From the NCBI GenBank assembly GCA_973895155.1, contig OZ316899.1, positions 11,470,001 to 11,534,000 on the forward strand: a DNA stretch of 64,000 nucleotides, written 5' to 3'. Source of the stretch: Marsupella aquatica (taxonomy: Eukaryota; Marchantiophyta). The notes beneath the pieces were generated by a model. That model was not told the DNA's origin and did not search any database. It was given only the letters and a program-made list of their open reading frames with translations. Of the stretch, positions 18,488 through 29,434 are shown one piece after another; position 1 is the stretch's first letter, and each line of letters starts with the position of its first letter. Made by a program: the position numbers and the translations under genes.

Positions 18488-19391
18488 GGTCCGGGGGTGG
18501 CAGGTCTCCAGAAGCATATATGAGGGGAGTGGTGTCTCCTTGTGGGCTAAGGGCGAGCCAAAGTCGTGAGCCGCGGCGGTCGCGACACTAAGGGAAACCG
18601 CCAAACGGAAACGGTGATATCTTCCCAACGGGAAGTCCATTGGAGGACTTCTTGGGTGCGTTGGAAAGCTCTTGAGAAGGGCTATGCCCTCCTGAGCTCA
18701 GCTGGGTCTGGGTGTACCATGGGTTTGCGGGGTTTGCGGGTGTTAACTTGCCGACTTGCCAAATCCTACCGAACAGCAGCCAAGCGGCGTTCAGTCTCCC
18801 AAGGGAGCTTGCATTGGGGAGAGGCCAAGTAGGTGTGGAGGTTGAGCTACAAGAGTGCTCGGTCCCTAGGCCTTCAGTGAGGCGAATCGAGAGTTGGTTG
18901 CTAGAGTCGGGGCCATTCTGGTCCCGACGTGTTGGGACAAGCTTTGATATTTGGGCCATGAGCATGTCCCGGGGTCAGGGCGGTCAGTTGGTGATGGATA
19001 AGTACAAGGGGGAACCCGGGCCGCGCCCAAGGAAGGAGCTGTTTTAGACAAATAGTGGGCGTGGGTTCTGGTTCCTGCTTATGGCATCGGGAGGACCTAT
19101 GTTGACCTATTTACCAATGTCTGTTGAGCTTGAGTTAGGATGCTAGACTTGGCGAGTTCTAGATCTTGAAGGGTTACTTACCGAGGTGCTTGGTTGCTTG
19201 TACAGACAGTGAGGACCGTTGAGTAGCGGTCGCGTTGGAGAGCAAGTGCGGCTTTGTATGGGAGGGGCCGCTAGTGGTGCAAGGGGCACTAGGGTGCTTA
19301 CTCGAGGTATTCCGTGGAGACATTCGGGCACCGGGGGCACTTAGGCGTGAGTGTTGGGATTGGTGAGGGCGCTAGGTGGCTAGGTCCACCA
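18488..19391 (+). repeat. 5' LTR of the chromovirus (start replaced or missing)
   Basis: This is a direct repeat of 47051-47979. Both read GGTCCGGGGGTGGCAGG at the left and GGTGGCTAGGTCCACCA at the right end. At 19396 a primer-binding site follows, which makes this the 5' LTR. The ~66 bases that begin the 3' LTR (46985-47050) have no counterpart here. The LTRs differ by scattered substitutions and small indels, so this is an old insertion. Confidence 0.8.
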
Positions 19392-19395
19392 CTTG

Positions 19396-19406
19396 TGGTA
19401 TCAGAG
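19396..19406 (+). promoter_or_regulatory. Primer-binding site, initiator-Met tRNA type
   Basis: TGGTATCAGAG begins 4 bases after the LTR end. This is the standard PBS complementary to plant initiator methionine tRNA used by many plant retrotransposons, and it marks the start of the chromovirus internal region. Confidence 0.85.
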
Positions 19407-19538
19407 TGATTGCTGGCATAGACACCAGGCCGGGGTGGTGCTAAGTTGGAATCCAAAAATCTTAACAGATTTTTGCGGGGACTTAGTGCTTCAACGTGCC
19501 CTGTGGGTCGACTGCGGGCAGATTCGGTCGTTGGGAAC

Positions 19539-20285
19539 ATGGCTAAAAACACTCGATCAAAGAGTGGAAAACAGGCTCCCCCTGCCAAGGGGAGAGCCCA
19601 AGTTCAAAATGAATAGAAGGAGGACGGGTCAACTTCCCTAGATGAACATTACAAGCAGGACAACGAAGACATGGCGGCCGAACCGTTGACCGCCGCAGCA
19701 AACACGTCAAGTGCAGAGCGCCATCAACTTAAAGGGAAGGAGGTGGCCAATCCTTCAGAGGACGGGTCGGACAATGACGGCTCCAATGCGGATGGAAGTG
19801 ACGACGATGCAGAAGCTGAATTGGAGGAAGAGGGTCAAGACCCAGAGGAGGAACTGATCCCAACCTTGAGAGGGTTGGATGCAGAACCAGAGGATGATGT
19901 CGAGTCAGACGTCATCATGGATAATTTGACCAAGCAGAACCAGGGCAATGCGGGTGATGCCTCAGTCCCGGGAGGTCATGGTGCTTGCAAGATGCGGGGG
20001 GTGTTACCAAAATCCACAAGAGAACCTAAGGATAGGCGGGCCGCAAAGGAAAGACGGTTGGAGAACCATCCTCATACAACCCGCAAGGGCCCAACCGCTG
20101 ACGACGGTTTGGGTCCGTTGACTTAAGACCAACGACTCATTTATGAGCAGTTGGAACACAACAAGGGGGCCCAAATTAAGTACTTAATTAGTCTGGGTAG
20201 TCAGAGTGCGACGCGTCCTGAGGGGGGAATGGTAATTGGACGGAGTATGTTCCAAGTGAACCAGCTACCGAGGGTATAACGACCG
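19539..20285 (+). pseudogene. gag: Chromovirus gag N-terminal region
   Basis: The ATG at 19539 starts a frame (MAKNTRSKSGKQAPPAKG) that continues in phase through a TAG near 19611 to a TAA at 20124-20126. It then reads on (IYEQLEHNKGAQIKYLISLG) to about 20285, where the composition drops to AT-rich sequence. It is rich in Asp/Glu (DGSDNDGSNADGSDDDAEAE) and placed right after the PBS. Capsid and nucleocapsid motifs are not present because the gene is cut off. The identification rests mainly on position. Confidence 0.6.
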
Positions 20286-21007
20286 TGACAGGAAACTGTA
20301 AAAAGCAAAAACTAAATAGGAAAAATGTTTGAGAACAAGACACACAAAGATTGCCAAGATAACATGTAAAATAGAAGATTCTTAAAATCAATGCTGTCAA
20401 TATGCACAACTGGACTTGCCCCTTATATTTCAGAGACAAAATTTTGGTCCGAAGTTGATACTTTTGGTCAAGGTTAAAAACTCAACTACCTGAAATCCCA
20501 CAAAAACATACAAAGCATCCCATCTTCTGTCTTCCAAAAAACATATTCGAATGAGTGAGTCCAAAACAAAGTCATAAAACCAATGAGGATGGCAACTCAT
20601 ACTCTTGCTTGAAAACAAATATTTAAGTGCGTTTAGTGTAAGAAAAATATGTACAACTGATTGTGCTCGCAAAACACCACATTTATTTAGAAAACACATT
20701 CATTTACTGAAAAGCTTAACATATTGCCGACCGGCTTGTCTGAGGGTAATACAATGGAAAATCCTCACGAACGAATGTGAACTCAATAACTAATCCATGA
20801 AAGAAACCCTCCAAGGCTAGAAACTCAATACAAACTTAGAGTCCGAGGGATCATCTGTGCTACTACATTGTTGGGATGATATGACTGCCCATGCTAGCGT
20901 CGGGCGCTACTCAAAACTATAGTGTCCTTCTCAAGATCCAGGATTGCACGAAGATCCACATTCATCGTCCACCCCTACTTTCGCTCTAAACCATCTTGTT
21001 GAAAACC
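20286..21007. other. AT-rich unassigned stretch, left flank of solo LTR D
   Basis: No coding domain is seen. It differs from the GC-rich LTRs around it and contains one copy of a 15-base near-palindrome (20895-20909, TAGCGTCGGGCGCTA) whose relatives occur at 25750-26112. It is therefore probably the other part of the same unrecognised element, split by D. Confidence 0.45.
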
Positions 21008-21680
21008 AAATGTGTCACGTCGTCGGCTGCGGCCTTAACTCAGACTTCAACTTAGACGGGCACATCCCTCGTAAATCTGAGGGTTTGGGCAGGAAGGGAA
21101 GCACGTAATGCACCTTATTCTCGTAAACTAGCGCTAAGTGCGCATACTGCTAAATACGGACACCTCCTAGGTATGGTTTGTGTTCCGCCGCCGGAACGTA
21201 CCTTAGTCGATAGCAGGATCGACCCCGGCTTAAGGGCTTCTAAGCCTTCGTGCTGTCCGCCTTCGATCCGGATTCGATGATACAGGTCCTCAACCCGTGC
21301 TCACAACCACTTACCCGTAGGCTGCACCCTGTGCACGTCTCGGGTAGTGCATTCGGCCTGGCGCTGCCACCCATATACGAGAAACCCACACACATACACG
21401 CGCACATGCATACAATCTCGATTTACACGAAGGAAAATGATGGGAAAGGATTTTACTACAAAGGAAACATATGCGTACACTTAGTTGACCCGACAGCCCC
21501 GGAATGAACAGGTTCAAGGCCGAGGGTGCACACTACAACGGAGCCAGGCTCCGCACTCGCCCGACGAGCTTAGTCCTACCCCCTCCCCTTGGTACTCTTT
21601 CATTCCCAGAGGTCGGGACTCCCCGCACATACCGCGGACGTCCAACTCTGCAACTAAAAACCCCCCTGCCTCTACCGAGG

Positions 21681-21698
21681 GGTGCACTAAATACTAAG
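21681..21698 (-). promoter_or_regulatory. TATA-like core of solo LTR D
   Basis: CTTAGTATTTAGTGCACC on the minus strand lies 210 bases after the ORFX stop and is followed by a CCCCTCGGTAGAGGCAGG block, as in LTR C (49045-49060, 213 bases after its ORFX stop). Confidence 0.55.
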
Positions 21699-21908
21699 GG
21701 ACGAGGGATGGGGTGTCCTCTCGCCAAAGATTCGCTGACTAAGGTCCTAACTAAGCTGACAGTCAGGCCGGAAAACGGCTGTGTCTTATTAGAAGATCCT
21801 AATCTACGCAAGCTGGACAGCATGGCAGCACTGCTGTACCTAAGGCAGGTGCCTGTCCCAAGAGCCTGACTAAGCCAGTCCTAATCCTAATCTATTCCTA
21901 CTCCGCTG

Positions 21909-24555
21909 CTAATGCCTGGCACACTTGCCAGAGCCGCCCGAATGGGAGCGGCCATCCCGCTGCCTTCGAAGCCTGTCATTGTCCGCCTTGAGGAGCTGGA
22001 CCTGGTCCAGCAGAGATTCGTTCTCTCGCCTCGCCGCGTCCGTCTCCTCTACTGCCTCCTGACATGCCTCCTCCAACTGCTGGGCGTCGCTCGTCAGTTT
22101 ACCCGCCAGCTGGTCCTGCTTCTCGGCCTTGGTTTGGAGCCGCGCCACCTCAGCCTGCAGCGTGGCTATCTCCGCCGTGTCCCGCTGGGCCCGTTCCTTG
22201 GCCTCCTCCAGGTCTTTCTGCCAGGTGACGGTTTGATTCTTCAAACTGTCAATCTGGTTCCGGAGTCGTGTAATCTCGGCCTCGTTCCTAGCTTTGGCCT
22301 GTTCGGCTAGGGCGGTAAGAGCGTGCGCCTTTGCTAACAACTCATCGGCGGCTGCAACCTTGGGTCGTAGTTGCAGAAGCTCAGCCTCTTGAGCCGCAAC
22401 TTCGTTCTTTAGGTACACGGACTCCACCCGGTACCGCTCTATCCTCTGAAGGGCCTCTGACTGGGCCCGACCTGCCTTTACTACGGCAACCAACTCCTGA
22501 TTGAAGAAACAGGCTACCTTCCGGGCCATGAACTCCCCGGTATCCCGGGCAATTTGATGAGAGAAATCTCCCAGAAGCCCGTTCAAAAATGTACCTGGTA
22601 CGAAGAGTTCCGGGTGGTCCAGGTTGTGCCTGTCCGGAGTTGGGCACGGGCAGACGTCAACACGCGCGGGGGCCGGGGCAGTGACGTCCAGCCCTGGGGA
22701 CGTAACGTTGGAAGGGGCTGGAGTGTCCTCCTGCAGCAATGTCCGGTTCTCAGGAATAGCCACCGGTGGGTCTTTGGGAGACCCGGGCTCGGGTAAGACC
22801 TCCGCCGTACCGACTTCTGTACTTAGCTCGGCTTGTTGGGTTGCATCAACGGTTGCGACAACCGACCCATCCGGTACCTCCTCGGTTACGACTACAACTA
22901 CTTGTGGAGGTGGGGTGGGTGAAGCTGGCGTGTCCGCTGGACTTCGGGCCTCGGGTTGGGGCCGTCTCTCCAAGGCCGGGAAAACCCACCTAGCTGGGAC
23001 CAGCTTTGTAAGTTGACACGGGGAAGGGTTCGTCGATCAAACCGGGCGTACCACTCAAGAATGATCTTGATGTGGCTAGCGAAATACGCCTTCCCGCCAA
23101 TGTACAGCGTCTTCCTTCGCCGCTCCATCTCTTCATGGAATTTCTTAGCGAAGTACGATGCCCACTTCCTAGGTCGATAGTTCTCGACCTGGATAACTTG
23201 GGCGGCGGAGATCTCCCCCCGGGGTTCCATCATGTGGAGGGCGTACCTCTGGAACTCCAGTCGCTCAGTTATCTCGGGGATGAGGCAGGTCTTCATCACG
23301 AACCCGTTGTCCACTGCTCCCTCTGAGGGAAAACTTGAAGATTGGTACTTGGCTCCCTTGCCCCCGGGAGCCCGTGATTCGACTCGATGGTCACCTTCGG
23401 GTAACCCGAAGATCATCTTGAGCCGTTCTTCCGTGAGGGACATACTCCTTCCCCGCAGCCGAGTATGTTGACGCGCGTCGTCATAATTCTTGACGAACTC
23501 CGTCATGTCCTCCCCGTAGTACCTGCAAGTGTTCCAGGGGAGGGAGGCGAGGTGCTTGAATCCCTGAGTCTTCAGGTACACCGCATGCTTGGGATGGAGG
23601 ATGTTTTTGTGAATGTTTTCCCCCATGCGGTGCATTGTCACCTTGGCTACGGCTACCATGGCCAACGGTAACCCGGATGCAGTGGTGTATTCCTTCCTCT
23701 TCTTCCCCCGTGACTGGCTCGGGGAAGGTGATACTTCCCCATCCTCCCGATTGGGCCTGGGTAGTGCCACTACCGTTAGTAACGGGCCCGGGGCGGCCAT
23801 GGTCACCATGTTGTCTGCCGGGGCCGCTCCTGGGGTCAGAGCAGGGGGTGGGGACGATATAGTGTCGGCCCCTGAGCGCTTGTTCCTCTGGGCCACCTGG
23901 TCAAGGGTGGGGTAGCCTTGTCGTCATCGCTAAGATCCATGGCGTTGATGATGGAGCGTACTTGTGTTGGCTGGGCGATCGGTGGTGGGGTTTGGCTAGG
24001 CTGCGGCTGAGGCTGAAGCTGAAGCTGAGCCTGAGGTTGCATGGGTACGGGTACGGGTACGGGTATGGGTTCGACTGAGTTGGTCATGTTGGTTGATGGC
24101 CGAGTTCCCATGAAGCTCTGTAGGTGTTGGTAGAAGTTCTTCGAAGCAAGTGCAGACGACCTTGTCGAACGGGTAGTGCTGGACTCACTGTTGATGATAG
24201 CCCGAACCTGAGCAGGGATGTGGTCGAAGTGATGTCGTTGCAAGTCGATCGTACCCGGGATATTGAAGACCTCGTCCGGAAGCCGAAGCAATGCTTCCCA
24301 GAAACCGATATATTTGTCTCCGTTGAAGAAGTACCCAGATACTTCTGCTGGTCGGTAAAGCTCGCTCTAAGACGGGTAGTCAAAGTTAAGGATGTAGTGG
24401 TGTCGTCCTGCTAGGCGGATGGCTCTCTCGTACTCGCGTTCGATTTCGTATCGGCGCGGGTTGGCGTGTTTTAATGAGTCGGCCAAGTGCCTTCTGGTAG
24501 ATAGGAACTGCATCCAGAATCGAATGGCCGAGCTGGAGAGGATCGTGTGCGACAT
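21909..24555 (-). pseudogene. ORFX in solo LTR D
   Basis: The N-terminal part starts at 24555 (AIRFWMQFLSTRRHLADSL, matching the ALGFWTLFGEVGAKFS region of A). It has one in-frame TAG at 24367-24369 and runs on to about 23900. After a frameshift the conserved domain follows (LASLPWNTCRYYGEDMTEFV, SLTEERLKMIFGLPEG, LHMMEPRGEIS, KWASYFAKKFHEEM, IGGKAYFASHIKIILEWY). A second frameshift near 22960 leads to the Pro-rich linker, the helix FSHQIARDTGEFMARKV, the coiled coil and a basic tail ending at 21909. With one stop and two frameshifts it is inactive, but every part of the A gene is present in order. Confidence 0.8.
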
Positions 24556-25026
24556 TCAGAGGAGATAGTAGTGGCGACTTAGAGCGAACGAGAGAGCTGG
24601 GGTCGAAGCTGGCGCGTGGACTGATGGACTGGTGCACTACAAAGGGTTGGCTCCCCTTTTATACCTTGAGGGCTTGTCGATCCCCCGACGTCTCCTCGAC
24701 GCCCATAGGCTGAACCGCTCACGCTTGTGGTGTACCGGCCACTCCGCCGGTCTGAGTCAGCGCTTGTCAATGGCCGCTTCTTAAGTACTTTATACGGACC
24801 CGAGGGAGGGGCCCCTCCACACTCGTAACCCGGGTGTGCGAATAGCGACCCGCCGCCAGTCCGAACCTGAATTCCCCCTTATTGCCTAATGATGTCCTAC
24901 CCATAATGATTACCTAAATACTGTCGTTATGCTAATAATAGTGGCCTAAGACACTCCTAACGCGCGTGCTAAGCGTAGTTAGACCGAATCACTCATTAAC
25001 CGCCGTACCGGTGGCGTCACAAAATG

Positions 25027-26390
25027 TGCAAAATTGTGAATATCATTGACTTGGAAGTCTTCGAGTTGGAATTGAGGAAGAAGGACCTGGAAATTTTGTG
25101 TCATGGAAATCGACACGCCCAAGGAACCCCGCAGAGCGCACTTCAACTTCCCAATCAATATTCTCCGACGGATCTTGGGGAGTGGGATAGTGAATTGAGA
25201 AACTTTCCTGAAATGGTCTAGGGGAGAATCAAGAATCCATGGAATGTTTTGATCACCAAGACTCATCCCTTCATCACGAGGCAAGAAAAGACGGTTTTGA
25301 ATGTCCAATGTCTCCGTCATGACACTCTCATTGTCCACGATGGATGTGGATGAAAGATCCATTTCTGATTGCGCCACCAACAATAGCACATGGCACGGTG
25401 GCCTTGCGCCCCTGCCATTAGCAACGTTCGGGACTCAATGCTCCATCACTCTGGAATTAGGATGAAATGACTCACTTTCTTCAAATGAAGCCAAACAAGG
25501 AACGGTAAAGGAAAAAAAGTGCTATAAACCCAAAACAAAAACTCTCTGTATGAACAATGTCCAAAAAGTTTTGGGGATACAGAAGTGGATCTCATTCCTT
25601 TAATAGGCGTAGTTACCGGTGGGAAGGGCCCAATGCCAATGACGAGGAAACAAATCCGACACTAGTTGCTGTGTATAGAATCAACAATAATTCCAACGGT
25701 AACAATCCCTGACAATGGATCCAAAGACCAGCATAAGAGACAATTTGGCTAACGCCAAGCGCTATCAAAGTGAAATTGTAATTGTCATCACAGATGGACA
25801 AGAACATAAAAGACTTGGCCAAAACTTGGCGTTAACTAAATACATAAGAGCATTGTGTCTTTCAAAAAAGGGCGACAATTAAATTATCTAAAAATTAAAG
25901 GTTAAGAATTTACAATTTGTACCACCTAACGACGGGAGCTAATGGTCATTTAACGACAGTATTTGACGCCTTGCAACGACCACTGGAGTAGTCCGCTGCC
26001 TATCAATAGAAGAGACAAAACTCCAACAGTAACAATATCCGTGACAGACACTTTTTTGGCTAACGCCCGACGCTAACAAAAACTCAGAAAAATTGGCTAA
26101 CACCTGGCGCTATCCAAAATAGGTCCAAAGAATTCAAAATATTCCCACGCATACTAGGTCAAAATAATCCAATGACCTTTTGATATAAGTCCCGAGACTT
26201 ATAGAGATTCAAGATTCAATAGAACTTGAACCTCACCAATGACACAAATAAACCAAGAAGATAGTATTTATTTATATGTGGATTCTTGAAATTGGGTTAT
26301 ACTAGAATTGTGGAACAAATGCGGATGTTGAAAACTATTCTAACCGGAGGACTCTGCCTCACTACTCTCGGACCTATCGGTAGATTCCGC
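25027..26390. other. Unrecognised AT-rich element remnant, right flank of solo LTR D
   Basis: After D it resumes the AT-rich sequence of 20286-21007. A minus-strand open stretch at 25389-25024 (MDLSSTSIVDNESVMTETLD from an internal ATG) runs up to the D insertion point and can be followed beyond it at 21012 for a few codons before stops. Upstream of that ATG is TTGGTGGCGCAATC, which could be a primer site, but I cannot assign it. Three 15-base near-palindromes lie at 25750, 26061 and 26098. No known domain is seen. Confidence 0.4.
25750..26112. repeat. Three dispersed 15-base near-palindromes TARCGCC-N-GGCGYTA
   Basis: TAACGCCAAGCGCTA is at 25750-25764, TAACGCCCGACGCTA at 26061-26075 and TAACACCTGGCGCTA at 26098-26112. 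All are preceded by TTGGC and followed by A/T plus C. A fourth, TAGCGTCGGGCGCTA, is at 20895-20909 on the other side of solo LTR D. Confidence 0.6.
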
Positions 26391-26998
26391 CTCATCGTCC
26401 ACAAATTCACTTCTACAAATGTCATCCACAAACTTCCTCACCAAAAACTTCCTATCACAACCTCTCCTAAGACGAAGGCCTTTCGTTTCCCAAGACAATG
26501 TTCAGCACCTCTCAACTTTTCTGGCCGCTTTCTTTGCGTATGATGGAAGAATAAATGGTTTTTCTGGTGTCATCTCCATTGCTGCAGCAATCATTTTCCG
26601 AAGGTCAAACCTTCTCCGCATATTCCACTCCGACCTGAAAGTTTTCATAGATATTAAAAGTATATAAATGTAAAAATATCTTATTGAAAACAGTCGTGGA
26701 TTTGGAGCGGGCTTACGAGCATTACTAAGAAGACTCCTCATCCTCGGATTCAGATTCTGATCCCAAAGAATTTGTCTTTTCTTCCTTGTCATCTCCAAGA
26801 TCGACAACAGGAACATCTTCCTCATCTGGTTCCCCAGCAACATCCGGCTTGCTTTCTTCAGAATCAAAGTCTAAAATTGATCTAACTCTGTCCAACTTCT
26901 CTTTCCCCTTCCTTGACACTGTCTTGTCCGAAGTCAAAGTTGACTTTGGCTCCAAAATGTCATCTAGCAGAGTTCTTGCAACAGCCACAAACTCTTAC
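26390..26998 (-). pseudogene. Acidic coding remnant with an intron-like segment, origin unknown
   Basis: A minus-strand frame (from about 26998) reads [20 protein letters not shown], then GEPDEEDVPVVDLGDDKEEK and SESESEDEES, ending at 26725. About 75 bases later a second piece (RRFDLRKMIAAAMEMTPEKP, SYAKKAARKVE) follows a TTTCAG, with GTAAG at the other side, so the gap looks like a short intron. A third piece reads FVDDEAESTDRSESSEAESSG. It does not match gag or pol. It could be a captured or decayed host gene fragment; I cannot name it. Confidence 0.4.
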
Positions 26999-27084
26999 CA
27001 CCCTTTGACCCCATAACAAATCTACCACAATAGTCTCCCGCCACAAATGAACTTCCTGAACAAGCGGTCCAGTTGATGACAATA

Positions 27085-27432
27085 TCCACAAGTCCACCTT
27101 TGAAAACTTCTTAGCCCCGGAGAGGCAATCAAAGAGGTCATCCATATGAGATAACGGGTACTTGTTCTTTACCGTTTGCTTATTGAGGGCCCGGTAATCT
27201 GCGCACAATCTCAAAGTACCATTCTTTTTGGACACAAATAGCGCGGGCGCCCCGTAAGGACTCTTACTAGGGCGAATGAACCCTTGGTCGATCAACTCTT
27301 CCAAGGCGTTCTTCAACATAATTCGCTCATTCAGGTTCAAACGATAAGGAGCTTTAGCTTGTGGAGCCAAACTTGGCTCCAACTCAACTTGGTGATCCAC
27401 TTCTCTTCGTGGGGGTAAACTTTTAGGTAGCT
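27085..27432 (-). pseudogene. pol: N-terminal reverse transcriptase segment of the chromovirus, inverted
   Basis: On the minus strand this reads [60 protein letters not shown] and ends at FSKVDL. That is the fingers region of a Ty3/gypsy RT up to the first catalytic Asp. The next part of the same domain ([10 protein letters not shown]) begins at 27433 on the plus strand. The segment is therefore a local inversion of about 350 bases within one RT gene. Confidence 0.85.
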
Positions 27433-29434
27433 TCTGTGTATTACCAGATCCACATGGCTAAGGGAGACAAGTATAAGACCGCAATGCGCACAAGGTTTGG
27501 ATCCTATGAGTTTTTGGTTATGCCGTTCGGGTTGTGTAATGCAACCGCAACGTTCATGAAGATGATGAATACCATCTTTCATGACTTGTTGGACCAAGGA
27601 GTGGTCGTCTTTATTGACGACATCCTAATCTACTCAAAAATGTTGGAGGAACATGAGCAGTTGCTCACAGAAGTGTTCTCTCGCCTTCGTAAGGCTCGTA
27701 AGCTAGCAAGTGCAAGTTTGCGATGAACGAGATTCAGTTCCTCGACCATACCTTTACCCGGGAATTACGCCTAGTCAGGACAAGCTTAAGGAGATCAAAG
27801 AATGGGAGCGCCCGTCCAATGTAAGGCAAGTTAGAGCCTTCTTAGGATTTACGGTGTTCTATCGGAGATACATGAAAGACTATGCAAGGATCGCGAGGCC
27901 CCTAAACGCGCTAACGTTGAAAAACAAAGTGTATGTGTGGACACAAGATTGTGAGTTAGCATTCCTAGAACTTAAGAGGTTAATGATAACGCCGCCGGTT
28001 CTAAAGTTACCTGAGATGGGGAAGCCGTTCGAGATTTGGACAGACGCAAGTGATTATGCCATTGGCGCCTGTCTTCACCAAGATGGGCATCCTGTGGCCT
28101 TCGAGTCATGTAAGTTGGAAAATCATTGGATCACACCGGAAAGGGAAATGTATGTTGTGATCTATGTGTTGAAGAAGTGGGAGATTTATCTTAAGAACGG
28201 TCCCAAAGTGGTAATCCACACAGATAGCTTGTCGGCCGGGTACTTCAGTTCTAAGCCAAGGCTAAACCCCAAGGAAATGCGCTGGCAGATGTTCTTGGCG
28301 GATTTTAATTTTGAAGTCCGCCACGGTCCAGGGAAGACAAATATGGCAGCGGACGTGTTATCGCGTAAGGACCAACATCGTGTCAATGGGATCACGATGC
28401 TCAAATCGAAGTGGCCAAAGGTTCTGGCCGTGGCGTATGGGGATGATAGGTTAGCTAAGGAATGGCAAAGCAATGGGGATAGCCAAGGTAAGGTAAGGCA
28501 TGTATCGTTGGGGTTGGATAAGACGCATAATGTCCAGTTATGGCAATACAAGCAGAGGCGTGTGTACATACCAGAGTCTCTAAGGTTAGAGGTTCTGCAA
28601 AAGTACCACGACTCACCCTGGGGAGGGCATGGAGGACAAGCCGCTACGTATCGCAGTATGTCGCATGATGTGTATTGGCCGGACATGAAGCAATCGGTCC
28701 TTCAACACGTGCAAAGTTGTTACTCGTGCCAAAAGAACCGAACGGTCTATAGGGCAAAAGGAGGACTACTACAACCCTTACCAGTAGCTGCGGCTCCATG
28801 GGAGTCTATCTCCATGGACTTCATTGTTGGGTTACCTGAGTCCCGCGGCAGTAACTCCATCTTAACAATCGTGGATTGTTTTTCCAAGATGGTGTATTTC
28901 TTGCCTACTACGAAGATGGTTTTGGCCCGAGAGGTTGTCGGTCTAGTATTTGACAATGTCTTCCAATAGTGGGGATTGCCGTTGCATATCCTGTCCGATC
29001 GCGATACCAAGTTCACGGGCCATTTTTGGAAGGCGTTGTTCCGGTTATCCGGAACGGACCTGACCAAGGGATCAGTGTATCATCATGAGACAGATGGCCA
29101 AACGGAACGGGTTAATGGTATTGTGGAGGACTACTTGCGTCACTTTGTGACGGCCAATCAAAAGGATTGGGCAAAGCACTTAACAATGGCCAAATTTAGG
29201 TATAACTCGACCAAACATTCGGCGATGGGGTTTGCGCCATTTGTGTTGGCCACAGGGAGGATGCCAAGGCGCCCTCCTGGTTTTTAAATCCGGAAGCTTG
29301 GCGGACGGAAAGCAAGGTTCCTTCTGCGGATAAGTTTATTCGAGAGCAGCGCCTAGTTGTGGAAGCGGCTACCAAGGGTATGACCCTTGCCCAAAGTTGG
29401 TACAAGGAACAAGGGGATAAACATCGACGCCAAG
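27433..29434 (+). pseudogene. pol: Chromovirus pol: RT, RNase H, integrase (first part)
   Basis: RT continues with GSYEFLVMPFGLCNATATF and the catalytic FIDDILIYS, then KEWERPSNVRQVRAFLGF. RNase H shows WTDASDYAIGACL, the Glu in TPEREMYVV, HTDSLSAGYF and AADVLSRK. Integrase has the zinc finger (HDSPWGGHGG..CYSCQK), then Asp in SMDFIVGLP, LSDRDTKF and Glu in DGQTERVNG. It is broken by frameshifts near 27700 and 29283 and an in-frame TAG at 28967-28969. At 29434 it is cut by the LTR of element B; the missing C-terminus resumes at 46326. Confidence 0.9.

Larger units (their letters stand above)
21013..25021 (-). repeat. Solo LTR D, 4.0 kb, TSD aaatg, carrying ORFX
   Basis: On the minus strand it begins TGTGACGCCACCGG (25021) and ends GACGTGACA (21013). 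It is flanked by aaatg at 21008-21012 and 25022-25026. No PBS, gag or pol is attached, so this is a solo LTR left by recombination between two LTRs. It contains ORFX (21909-24555) and the core TAGTATTTAGTGCACC (21681-21698). Its inner part resembles LTR C (49020-49270), including the GGTAGAGGCA block. It gives the cleanest evidence that ORFX is part of the LTR. Confidence 0.9.

Noticed and set aside
18130-19590. Several Pro/Ser-rich minus-strand frames of 65-150 codons over the chromovirus LTR
   Set aside because: They lie antisense in LTR sequence, are not conserved in frame between the two LTR copies, and have no domain.
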